A stretch of DNA of 6,427 nucleotides, taken from CADCSY01 sp038255685 (lineage in GTDB: Bacteria > Actinomycetota > Acidimicrobiia > Acidimicrobiales > CADCSY01). Below the pieces are notes generated by a model that saw only the letters and a list, made by a program, of their open reading frames with translations, made no database searches and had not been told where the DNA came from. The position numbers and the translations under genes were made by a program. Below are positions 1 through 5,410 of the stretch, piece after piece (positions within the stretch are counted from its first letter, which is position 1; the number at the start of each line of letters is the position of its first letter). Location: contig JBBSLC010000158.1 in the NCBI GenBank assembly GCA_038255685.1, forward strand, positions 1 through 6,427, read 5' to 3'.

Positions 1-148
1 CCTGCGCGGCGCGCTCCTGGCCCTGACCGGCCTGGTCTGCAGGCTCGGCGCTGGCGACGGGGGCGAAGAGCCCACCGACGAGGGTGCTCGAGCCGAGCAG
101 CGCCAGGGCTGCTCCGGTGCGGGTGCGCACCTTCGGTGTGGTCTTCAT
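1..148 (-). CDS. Secreted protein, N-terminal fragment with signal peptide (cut by window edge)
   Basis: Only the first 49 codons are in the window; the rest lies beyond position 1. The ATG at 148..146 is preceded by a GGAG (153..156 on the plus strand, read in reverse) four bases upstream. The translation opens with a basic stretch (Lys2, Lys6, Arg8, Arg10), then a hydrophobic core at about residues 13-31, then VASA at 31-34 followed by Glu-Pro, which fits an Ala-X-Ala signal peptidase I site after residue 34. There is no lipobox cysteine and no twin-arginine motif. The visible mature part is rich in Gln, Ala and Glu, and I recognise no domain. The protein is probably exported by the Sec route. 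It is separated from coxG by 179 bp, so it is probably an independent transcription unit. Its function cannot be told from this fragment. Confidence 0.75.
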   Translation of the reverse strand, partial: MKTTPKVRTRTGAALALLGSSTLVGGLFAPVASAEPADQAGQGQERAAQ

Positions 149-193
149 GGTTCTCCGCCGGGGGGGTCGTGGGCTGGTTGAGCCGGAGCAAGC

Positions 194-209
194 CGTTCCG
201 TGCGGAACG
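194..209. repeat. Perfect 7-bp inverted repeat upstream of the secreted-protein gene
   Basis: CGTTCCG at 194-200 and CGGAACG at 203-209 are exact reverse complements separated by two bases. The dyad lies 46 to 61 bases upstream of the start codon at 148, in the leader or promoter region of the secreted-protein gene. The two-base centre is too tight for a stable full-length RNA hairpin, so a binding site for a dimeric regulator is more natural than a terminator. I do not recognise the site as that of a named regulator. Confidence 0.4.
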
Positions 210-269
210 ACTGCGCCGGGGTACCCACTCACTACGAAGCGTGAACCGCTCGCGGATGATCTTCATGCA

Positions 270-289
270 ACCGCAATAAAGTTCGCGGT
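270..289 (-). terminator. Weak hairpin after coxG, possible operon end
   Basis: On the minus strand, 39 bases after the coxG stop codon, ACCGC pairs with GCGGT around a 10-base loop; a bulged G allows two more A-T pairs. There is no run of U after it and the stem is short, so it is at best a weak terminator or a 3'-end stabilising structure. It is listed because the cox operon must end somewhere in 149-327 unless it reads through, and this is the best stem seen near its 3' end. Confidence 0.2.
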
Positions 290-327
290 CCACCGTGCCG
301 ATACCGCCTCACTGCGTAACCGGTTGA

Positions 328-1044
328 CTAGTTCTTGCGCCGCCGGCGTAGGAGCCAGACCACCACGACGAGCACGCCGAAGACGGGGGCGATCCGCTTG
401 GCGACGGGCGCACCGGCGGTGCCGAGCAGGTCGACGGCCGTCGCCTCCTTCGACTCGATCTTGCGAGGACCCGTCGGGCCCGTCGGGGTGACGGGCGCTG
501 CGGTCGGGCCAGCGCCCGCGGCCACTGGCGCAGGCTCGGTGGCGGCCGGCTCCGCAGCGAGCCCGTTCGTCGAGGGCTCCGGCACCTCCGGCGTGGCGTC
601 GCCGGACAAGACGTCGGACTCGAGGCACTGCACGAACTGGCCGACGAGCTTCGCGCTGACGTCGGCGAGGACGCCTCGTCCGAACTGGGCGACCTTGCCG
701 GTCACCGTGAGCTCGGTGAGGACGGTCACCTTCGTGCCGTCACCGTCGGCGACGAGGGTGGCGGTCACGAGGGCCGAGGCGTTGCCCTGCCCCCTCGTGT
801 CGCGACCGTCGGCTTTGAGCACCGCGCGGTGCGCAGCATCGTCCTTCTCGACGAAGGTGGCGGTGCCCTTGTACTGGGCGGTGATGGGCCCGACCTTCAC
901 CTTGACGTTGCCGGTGTAGGTGTCGCCATCGACCTCGGTCAGCTGGGCGCCTGGCATGCACGGTGCGATGCGCTCGACGTCGGTGAGCACCGCCCACGCC
1001 TCGTCGACGGGCACCCCCACCCTGAACTCGTTGGTCAGCTCCAT
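328..1044 (-). CDS. coxG: CoxG-family SRPBCC protein with C-terminal membrane anchor
   Basis: This 238-residue protein has three parts. Residues 1-145 form an SRPBCC (START-like) domain of the CO dehydrogenase subunit G family, with the family-typical stretches CMPGAQL at 29-35 and GKVAQFGRGVL at 116-126. Residues 150-195 are a Pro/Ala/Thr-rich flexible linker. Residues 218-232 are a hydrophobic segment followed by Arg-Arg-Arg-Arg-Lys-Asn, which makes a tail anchor with the globular domain in the cytoplasm. In carboxidotrophs CoxG is needed to attach CO dehydrogenase to the membrane, and work on the mycobacterial protein points to a role in bringing menaquinone to the enzyme. A hydrophobic-pocket SRPBCC fold on a long tether fits that role. 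The start at 1044 overlaps the end of the upstream cytidylyltransferase gene by 10 bp. It is the last gene of the operon. Confidence 0.9.
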   Translation of the reverse strand: MELTNEFRVGVPVDEAWAVLTDVERIAPCMPGAQLTEVDGDTYTGNVKVKVGPITAQYKGTATFVEKDDAAHRAVLKADGRDTRGQGNASALVTATLVADGDGTKVTVLTELTVTGKVAQFGRGVLADVSAKLVGQFVQCLESDVLSGDATPEVPEPSTNGLAAEPAATEPAPVAAGAGPTAAPVTPTGPTGPRKIESKEATAVDLLGTAGAPVAKRIAPVFGVLVVVVWLLRRRRKN

Positions 1045-1601
1045 CTCCGGAGGTCCTCCTGGGTGTCGATGTCAGCGGGATCGCCTTCGCACGCTACTTC
1101 GCACACCTCGTGCTCGGACCCGGTGAGCAACCGGCGCGCGCCCTCGTCTCCCGTCGTCGGGAGGTCGGGCCACACCTCGGCGGCGAGGCGGACGGGCTGG
1201 CCCCGACGCCCGCCGTAGGTGGCCACGGCGATCGGGGCCGGGCTCGAGGCGACCGCTGCCCACGCGGGGGGCAGGAGCAGCGGTTGGTCGCCGAGCCCGA
1301 CCACGATCGAGCCGTGGTCCCTCGCCAGAGCGACCCCCACAGCCGCCCCGAGCGAGGTTGCCTGTCCTTCGGTCCAGGACGGGTTCTGGATGACGTCGAC
1401 GTCGAGATCGGCCAGGACATCGGTCACATCGACCGCGCCGGCGACCACGAGGACGGGCAGACCGGCAGCGAGGGGCGCCGAGACGGCCCACGACAGGACC
1501 GGTCGTCCCCGGAACGGTGCGAGCAGCTTGTGGGAGTCCCCGGCGAACCGGGAGCCGCCGCCCGCCGCGAGCACCACGGCCAGCGGGCCCCGCGTGGTCA
1601 C
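1035..1601 (-). CDS. mocA: MocA-like molybdenum cofactor cytidylyltransferase
   Basis: This is a 188-residue nucleotidyltransferase of the MobA/MocA type (NTP_transf_3 fold). The N-terminal nucleotide-binding signature LAAGGGSRF lies at 11-19 with Lys25 in the following HKLL, and the metal-binding region GLGDQPLLL is at 102-110. It is predicted to join CTP to molybdopterin-Mo to give the cytosine dinucleotide cofactor used by CO dehydrogenase and related bacterial hydroxylases. CTP rather than GTP is inferred from the operon, not read from the sequence. Its length is close to that of E. coli MocA. The GTG start at 1601 overlaps the stop of the XdhC gene (GTGA, 4 bp). The frame stays open upstream to 1898, but that extension is Arg/Pro-rich noise antisense to good coding sequence in another frame, so I reject it. 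The gene overlaps coxG by 10 bp. Confidence 0.87.
   Translation of the reverse strand: MTTRGPLAVVLAAGGGSRFAGDSHKLLAPFRGRPVLSWAVSAPLAAGLPVLVVAGAVDVTDVLADLDVDVIQNPSWTEGQATSLGAAVGVALARDHGSIVVGLGDQPLLLPPAWAAVASSPAPIAVATYGGRRGQPVRLAAEVWPDLPTTGDEGARRLLTGSEHEVCEVACEGDPADIDTQEDLRRWS
1049..1060 (-). promoter_or_regulatory. Ribosome binding site of coxG inside a short palindrome
   Basis: On the minus strand AGGAGG (plus positions 1055-1060) sits 10 bases before the coxG ATG, which is at the long end of normal spacing. It is followed at once by its own complement: GGAGG and CCTCC, separated by one base, form a dyad at 1049-1059. The one-base centre prevents a hairpin of these exact arms, so the dyad may be a by-product of the codons used at the end of the cytidylyltransferase gene. 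A second GGAG touches the ATG and is too close to act as the binding site. Confidence 0.45.
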
Positions 1602-2392
1602 CGGTGGATGGGACCGTCGCCACCCTGGAGGGAGGGGGCGGGGCGGCCGGTGCGCAGGGCGATGATCTCGGCGCAGACCGCCACCGCCGTCTCCTCCGGC
1701 GTGCGGGCACCGAGGTCGAGGCCGATCGGGGCCATGAGCCGGGCCAGGTCGTCGTCGGTGACGCCCTCCTCCCGCAGGCGGGCCACACGATCGTCGTGCG
1801 TGCGGCGCGAGCCCATGGCGCCGAGGTAGCCGACCTTGGTCTTCAGCGCCGCGACCACGGCGGGCACGTCGAACTTGTGGTCGTGGGTGAGGACGCACAC
1901 CGCATCACGTGGGCCGAGCTCCTCCCCGACCCGCTCCAGGAGGCGGTTCGGCCAGTCGACGACGACCTCGTCGGCGAACGGGAACCTGGCCTTGGTCGCG
2001 AACACCTCCCGGGCGTCGCACACCGTGACCCGGTAGCCGAGCAGCTTGGCCAGGCGCACGAGGGCGGCGGTGAAGTCGACGGCGCCGAAGATGAGCATCT
2101 GCGGCGGCGGGGCGAAGCTCTCGATGAAGACCGAGAGCTCGTCTTGGCGGGCCTCGCCGTGCGGCCCGTAGTGGCGCACCCCCGACGTGCCGGCGGCCAG
2201 CTCGGCCTCGGCGTCGCGACCGACGACGCGGTCGAGATCGGCGTTGCCGAGCGAACCGCGCCGGTCGACACCGGGCTCGACGAGCAGTGCACCGCCGACC
2301 CCCGGCCCCGAGACGACCGTGGCGAGCGCAACAGGCCGAGAGGCCCGCAGCGCAGCGGCGAGGTCGTCGAAGACAGCGCCGGTGCCGCTCAC
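1598..2392 (-). CDS. XdhC/CoxI-family molybdenum hydroxylase maturation protein with Rossmann domain
   Basis: This 264-residue protein has an XdhC-type N-terminal region (about 8-85) and a C-terminal XdhC Rossmann domain (about 96-245). Signatures of the second domain are FGAVDFTAAL at 101-110, THDHKFD at 169-175, GAMGSRRTHDDR at 191-202 and PIGLDLGARTPEE at 222-234. Family members bind the molybdenum cofactor, protect or help sulfurate it, and hand it to the apo-enzyme. The N-terminal half keeps GSLGNADLD where the classical family has GSVSGGCVE, so the conserved cysteine is missing; the neighbouring small protein has it. The chosen GTG start at 2392 forms a 4-bp GTGA overlap with the upstream stop. 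An upstream start at 2434 would add 14 residues that overlap the other gene and look unlike the family. No strong ribosome binding site is seen, so translation is probably coupled. Confidence 0.88.
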   Translation of the reverse strand: MSGTGAVFDDLAAALRASRPVALATVVSGPGVGGALLVEPGVDRRGSLGNADLDRVVGRDAEAELAAGTSGVRHYGPHGEARQDELSVFIESFAPPPQMLIFGAVDFTAALVRLAKLLGYRVTVCDAREVFATKARFPFADEVVVDWPNRLLERVGEELGPRDAVCVLTHDHKFDVPAVVAALKTKVGYLGAMGSRRTHDDRVARLREEGVTDDDLARLMAPIGLDLGARTPEETAVAVCAEIIALRTGRPAPSLQGGDGPIHR

Positions 2393-2706
2393 AGGTCGAG
2401 GCGCTCGACGAACAGGTGCATGGTCCCACCGCACGTCAGGCCGACGGCGAACGCCTCGTCGTCGCTGTAGCCGAACGTGACGAGCCGACCGGGTCCCCCA
2501 CCTTCCAGGAGCTGGAGCGCCTCGGCGACCACCGCCCCCTCGACGCAGCCACCCGACACCGAGCCGGCGACCTCGCCGTCGCTGCTCACCGCCATCGCCG
2601 CTCCGGGCAGGCGAGGGCCCGAGCCCTCGACGTCCACGAGGCGGGCGAGCGCGACCTGCTTGCCCTGGCGTCGCCAGCGCTCGATGTCTGCGAGCACCTC
2701 CTTCAC
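2389..2706 (-). CDS. Stand-alone XdhC N-terminal domain protein (XdhC/CoxI family)
   Basis: This 105-residue protein consists only of the XdhC_CoxI N-terminal domain. It carries the classical motif GSVSGGCVEGAVV at 48-60 with Cys54, and a second cysteine, Cys92, in GLTCGGT at 89-95. The usual C-terminal Rossmann domain is absent here and is supplied by the next gene. The likely role is binding or sulfuration of the molybdenum cofactor as a partner of that protein. The start is a GTG at 2706 whose last two bases are shared with the coxE stop (GTGA). A good GGAGGTGATC ribosome binding site lies within the last coxE codons, 10 bases from its GGAGG to the start. A GTG at codon 4 is an alternative. 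I see no sign that the two XdhC genes are one frameshifted gene, because the second has its own N-terminal region. Confidence 0.87.
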   Translation of the reverse strand: MKEVLADIERWRRQGKQVALARLVDVEGSGPRLPGAAMAVSSDGEVAGSVSGGCVEGAVVAEALQLLEGGGPGRLVTFGYSDDEAFAVGLTCGGTMHLFVERLDL

Positions 2707-3830
2707 CGTGCGATCACCTCCACGAGATCCTCGAGCGTGGCCAACGAGTGGCCCTCCACGAACTCGTCAACGTACGGAAGGGCCGCTGCCATCCCCGCAG
2801 CGAGCGGGGCGTAGCCGGGCGACGCCTTGAGCGGGTTGACCCACACCACCTTGTGGGCCACCCGCTGCAGGCGGGCGAGCGACTCGCCCAGGACACCTGC
2901 ATCTCCCCGCTCCCAGCCGTCGGAGAGCACGACGACGACGGCCCCTCGCGCCATGCCCCTGACACCCCACGTGGTCGCGAACTCGGCGATGCCGTCGCCG
3001 AGGCGGGTGCCTCCGGCCCAGTCCTGCACGGCACCGGTCGCTGCCTTCATCGCTGCGTCCGGGTCGCGGGAGGACAGCTCCCTCGTGACCCGGGTGAGCC
3101 GGGTGCCGATGGTGAACGCCTCGACGTGGCGGCGACCGACGACGGCACTGTGGGCGAAGCGGAGCAGGGCGCGGGCGTAGGGCTCCATCGAGCCGCTCAC
3201 GTCGACGAGCAGCACGACCCGACGTGGCCGGGTGGCGGCCTCGCGACGGACCGGCACGCCGAGCTCCCCGCCAGCCCGCACGGCGGCGCGCACCGTGCGC
3301 CGCAGGTCGGGCCGACCCTGGCGAGAGGGACCGGGCCGCCGCCGGCGCGAGCGTCGGGCCGCACCGCCGAGGCGCACGCCGACCATCAGCCGGAACGTCT
3401 CGGCCAGCTCGTCAGGGGTGCAGGTGGCCAGGTCCTGGTGGCGCAGGACCTCGGCCCGACTGAACCGGAGGGCGAGCGTGGGACCGTCCGGCGCTGCGTC
3501 CTCACCGATCGGGTCGTCCTCGCCCTCGTCCTGCTCGTCGACCACGAGCGTGACTGGGATCCGCTCGACCAACGGCTCGCCCGGAAGACCTCGCCCGCCG
3601 CCGAAGAAGGCAGCGAACGCGGCGTCGTAGGCGGGGCCGTCCTCGGGGTTGGTCAGCAGTGTCGCCCGACCTGCCCAGTAGGCGGCGTCGCCGTCGACCA
3701 ACCCGACGGCGTCCAGTGCGGCGGCGAAACCTCCCACGGCGCCACCCGGCACTGCCACACCTGCCGCCCGCAGCAACCGGCCGAACCCCACCGCCAACCT
3801 GACCCCCCGGTCATCAGTCATCGCCTCCAT
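2703..3830 (-). CDS. coxE: CoxE-type VWA-domain protein
   Basis: This 375-residue protein belongs to the CoxE VWA family. The N-terminal half has the family-typical segment with YWAGRATLLTNPED at 51-64, followed by an acidic stretch (about 99-111) and an Arg-rich stretch (about 159-184). The VWA domain spans about 203-370 and keeps a full MIDAS metal site: DVSGS at 210-214, Thr275 in GGTRLGDG, and Asp304 in SDGWERGD. The end, from WVNPL at 330 to the Glu/Asp-rich tail, is typical of the family. CoxE works with the MoxR-type ATPase CoxD in maturation of the CO dehydrogenase active site. The start at 3830 overlaps the upstream small gene by one base (TGATG). An ATG three codons later (3821) is possible, but its GGAGG is only two bases away. 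The frame runs open to 4019, but that extension is not coxE-like and is rejected. Confidence 0.9.
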   Translation of the reverse strand: MEAMTDDRGVRLAVGFGRLLRAAGVAVPGGAVGGFAAALDAVGLVDGDAAYWAGRATLLTNPEDGPAYDAAFAAFFGGGRGLPGEPLVERIPVTLVVDEQDEGEDDPIGEDAAPDGPTLALRFSRAEVLRHQDLATCTPDELAETFRLMVGVRLGGAARRSRRRRPGPSRQGRPDLRRTVRAAVRAGGELGVPVRREAATRPRRVVLLVDVSGSMEPYARALLRFAHSAVVGRRHVEAFTIGTRLTRVTRELSSRDPDAAMKAATGAVQDWAGGTRLGDGIAEFATTWGVRGMARGAVVVVLSDGWERGDAGVLGESLARLQRVAHKVVWVNPLKASPGYAPLAAGMAAALPYVDEFVEGHSLATLEDLVEVIAR

Positions 3831-3997
3831 CAGATCGCAGCGACGGCGAACACCACGATGGCGACCACCACGAGGGAGATCGCCACCGAGAGCACGAAGG
3901 ACCGCTGCTCGCTTGGACCCCACACCAACCGGAAGGCGGCCAAGGCAGCCATGCCGGCGGGGACCAGCCAGCCGGTGACGCCCCACCCGATCGTCAT
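3830..3997 (-). CDS. Small two-helix membrane protein, unrecognised
   Basis: This 55-residue frame starts with an ATG at 3997 that overlaps the MoxR stop as ATGA (4 bp) and ends with a TGA sharing one base with the coxE ATG. Both junctions are typical of translational coupling, and this is the main reason to call it a gene. The product has two hydrophobic segments, about residues 5-26 (with two Gly-Trp pairs) and 34-55. They are joined by a short polar turn, WGPSEQRS at 26-33, and there is almost no soluble part. It is probably an integral membrane hairpin. I do not recognise a family. Its place between the AAA+ ATPase and the VWA protein suggests it anchors or assists that maturation complex at the membrane, but this is inference from position only. 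Confidence 0.72.
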   Translation of the reverse strand: MTIGWGVTGWLVPAGMAALAAFRLVWGPSEQRSFVLSVAISLVVVAIVVFAVAAI

Positions 3998-4905
3998 GCG
4001 CTCCGCGCGACGGCAGCACGCACGAGGTCGCCCACCCCAGCTGTGCGCACCCGCTCCTGGTCCTCCCGGTACTTCAGGGCGGCGCCGAGGGTGCGGTCCA
4101 CGACGGACTCGTCGAGGCCGGTCGCGCCGAGGGCAGCGATGGCGCTCGCCCAGTCGATCGTCTCGGCCACCCCGGGCGGCTTGTAGAGACCGAGCGCCCT
4201 GACCTGCTCGACGACAGCGGCGACCTGACGGGCGAGTGAAGCAGCGACCTGGGGGGCGCGCAGGGCGACGATGGCGACCTCGCGCTCGAAGGCAGGGTGC
4301 TCGACCCAGTGGTAGAGGCACCGCCGCTTGAGGGCGTCGTGGACGTCGCGCGTCCTGTTCGAGGTGACGATCACGATCGGCGGCACCGAAGCCCGGAACG
4401 TCCCGAGCTCGGGGACGGTCACGGCGTAGTCCGAGAGGACCTCGAGCAGGAAGGCCTCGAACTCGTCGTCGGCCCGGTCGACCTCGTCGATGAGCAGGAC
4501 CGGGGGCGGGCCCTCCCGGTGGTCGATGGCCGCCAGGAGCGGACGGCGGACGAGGAACCGCTCCGACCACAGCTGGTCGGTCAGCGTCTCCGCCGATGCG
4601 CCCGAGGCCGCGCCGACCGCCTCGGCAGCACGGAGGTGCAGCAGCTGTCGGGCGTAGTCCCACTCGTAGACCGCCTGGGTCACGTCGATGCCCTCGTAGC
4701 ACTGGAGCCTGATCAGCTCCCCGCCGGTCCAGCGCGAGAGCACCCGCGCCACCTCGGTCTTGCCGACGCCTGCCTCACCTTCGAGGAGCAGTGGTCGCTG
4801 CAGCCGAAGCGCGAGGAAGATCGCCGTGGCCAGGCCCTCGTCCGGTAGGTAGCCGTGCTCGGTGAGTGCGGCGGTGACGTCCTCGACGGAGGTGGGGCCG
4901 CTCAT
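3994..4905 (-). CDS. coxD: MoxR-family AAA+ ATPase (CoxD-like)
   Basis: This is a 303-residue AAA+ ATPase of the MoxR group. Walker A GEAGVGKT lies at 43-50, Walker B VLLIDEVDRADD at 136-147, sensor 1 TSN at 181-183, and a conserved Arg-Arg pair at 194-195 within a KRRCLYHW stretch is in the arginine-finger region. RLQCYEGID at 66-74 and ALKYRED near 276-282 are typical of the CoxD/MoxR subgroup. In Oligotropha CoxD acts with CoxE to insert sulfur and copper into the Mo-Cu centre of CO dehydrogenase. Whether a copper site exists in this enzyme cannot be seen here. I prefer the ATG at 4905, which has GAGG nine bases upstream. A GTG at 4914 would add three residues but has no properly spaced binding site. 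The stop overlaps the next small gene by 4 bp. Confidence 0.9.
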   Translation of the reverse strand: MSGPTSVEDVTAALTEHGYLPDEGLATAIFLALRLQRPLLLEGEAGVGKTEVARVLSRWTGGELIRLQCYEGIDVTQAVYEWDYARQLLHLRAAEAVGAASGASAETLTDQLWSERFLVRRPLLAAIDHREGPPPVLLIDEVDRADDEFEAFLLEVLSDYAVTVPELGTFRASVPPIVIVTSNRTRDVHDALKRRCLYHWVEHPAFEREVAIVALRAPQVAASLARQVAAVVEQVRALGLYKPPGVAETIDWASAIAALGATGLDESVVDRTLGAALKYREDQERVRTAGVGDLVRAAVARSA

Positions 4906-4910
4906 GCCGT

Positions 4911-4918
4911 CCACCCTC
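4911..4918 (-). promoter_or_regulatory. Ribosome binding site that favours the ATG start of the MoxR gene
   Basis: The minus strand reads GAGGGTGG here, with GAGG nine bases before the ATG at 4905. The alternative GTG start at 4914 lies inside this element and touches the GAGG directly, so it would have no usable binding site. Confidence 0.45.
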
Positions 4919-4945
4919 GGCCGGCGACCGGTGCCATGGGTGTGG

Positions 4946-5323
4946 TCAACCCACCTCGAGGATGGAGTTCGTCTCGCCGTACTCGTTGGACTCCTGGGCG
5001 TGGGCCGCGGGCTCGGTGAACCACGTGCCCCCGCTCAGGTACTTGAAGGCGTAGCGACCCGGTGGCACCTCGATCGAGACGCTCCGGGTGCTGTTGGCTC
5101 GCTTCTTCATCGGGTGGGCCAGCGGGTCCCAGCCGTTGAAGTCCCCGCAGACCGACACCGGCTCGGGCGTCTCGGAGACGGGCAGCACGAAGCTGACCTT
5201 GAACGGGGCGCGCTCGGCCTTGGCCGTGGCCGCAGCCCTGCGCTTGTCGGCCTTGACCGCCGCCTTGACGGAGTCGGCCGCCTTCGCAACCGCCCCTCCC
5301 TTGGGTGCGCTGACCTTGATCAC
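4946..5323 (-). CDS. Small CBM48 / AMPK-beta-like glycogen-binding domain protein
   Basis: This 125-residue protein has a basic, Ala/Lys-rich N-terminal stretch (about 8-40, probably helical or disordered), then a single isoamylase-N/AMPK-beta type carbohydrate-binding module (about 42-124). The family hallmarks are VSVCGDFNGWDP at 56-67, PPGRYAFKYL at 87-96, an aromatic Trp101, and NSILEV at 119-124. There is no catalytic domain, signal peptide or membrane segment. Such modules bind alpha-glucans, or serve as protein-interaction folds with lost sugar binding. The start is a GTG at 5323 with a good GAGGAAGG binding site. Unlike its neighbours it overlaps nothing: 87 bp separate it from coxM and 40 bp from the MoxR gene. 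I know of no role for this domain in CO dehydrogenase maturation. It may be a passenger gene or a new accessory protein. Confidence 0.85.
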   Translation of the reverse strand: MIKVSAPKGGAVAKAADSVKAAVKADKRRAAATAKAERAPFKVSFVLPVSETPEPVSVCGDFNGWDPLAHPMKKRANSTRSVSIEVPPGRYAFKYLSGGTWFTEPAAHAQESNEYGETNSILEVG

Positions 5324-5331
5324 CGTGGCGT

Positions 5332-5339
5332 CCTTCCTC
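5332..5339 (-). promoter_or_regulatory. Ribosome binding site supporting the GTG start of the CBM48 gene
   Basis: The minus strand carries GAGGAAGG, ending eight bases before the GTG at 5323. This is the right spacing for a strong Shine-Dalgarno element and supports a GTG start. It also shows that the gene has its own translation signal instead of depending on coupling to coxM. Confidence 0.6.
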
Positions 5340-5352
5340 GTCGGGTCCGTCG

Positions 5353-5402
5353 CCGTCCCTACCCCCGAGCGTCGGGAAGGCGAACGGACACGACGGGGAC
5401 GG
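5353..5402 (-). repeat. Nested inverted repeats between coxM and the CBM48 gene
   Basis: In the 87-bp spacer CCGTCCC (5353-5359) is an exact reverse complement of GGGACGG (5396-5402). Between them CCCGA (5364-5368) and TCGGG (5372-5376) form a compact 5-bp stem with a three-base loop. The transcript could fold here. No U-tract follows, so it is not a standard terminator. It could be a partial transcription stop, an RNA processing site or a stabiliser separating the structural genes from the accessory genes. Chance pairing in GC-rich DNA is also possible. Confidence 0.3.
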
Positions 5403-5410
5403 GCGAGCCG

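Noticed and set aside
149..327. Riboswitch (such as the c-di-AMP type often found before actinobacterial cell-wall genes) ahead of the secreted-protein gene
   Set aside because: I looked for the conserved G-rich and hairpin elements and could not match them. The visible dyads do not assemble into a known riboswitch fold.
1602..1898. N-terminal extension of the cytidylyltransferase frame to 1898
   Set aside because: The extension is Arg/Pro-rich and lies over the conserved C-terminal part of the XdhC gene in another frame. The GTG at 1601 gives a family-sized protein and a 4-bp coupling overlap.
1598..2706. The two XdhC genes as one gene broken by a frameshift
   Set aside because: The second gene has its own XdhC-like N-terminal region and the junction is a clean GTGA overlap, so these are two genes with two N-terminal domains.
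3831..4019. N-terminal extension of coxE to 4019
   Set aside because: It would run through the small membrane-protein gene and the end of the MoxR gene in another frame and does not resemble CoxE. The ATG at 3830 fits the family and the TGATG junction.
2748..4202. Long plus-strand open frame (484 codons), and similar ones at 1110-1829, 1517-2470, 4297-4848 and 5088-6047
   Set aside because: They lie antisense to clear cox genes with strong motifs, their translations are low-complexity Arg/Pro/Ala/Gly-rich with no recognisable domain, and GC-rich DNA gives such stop-free antisense frames routinely.
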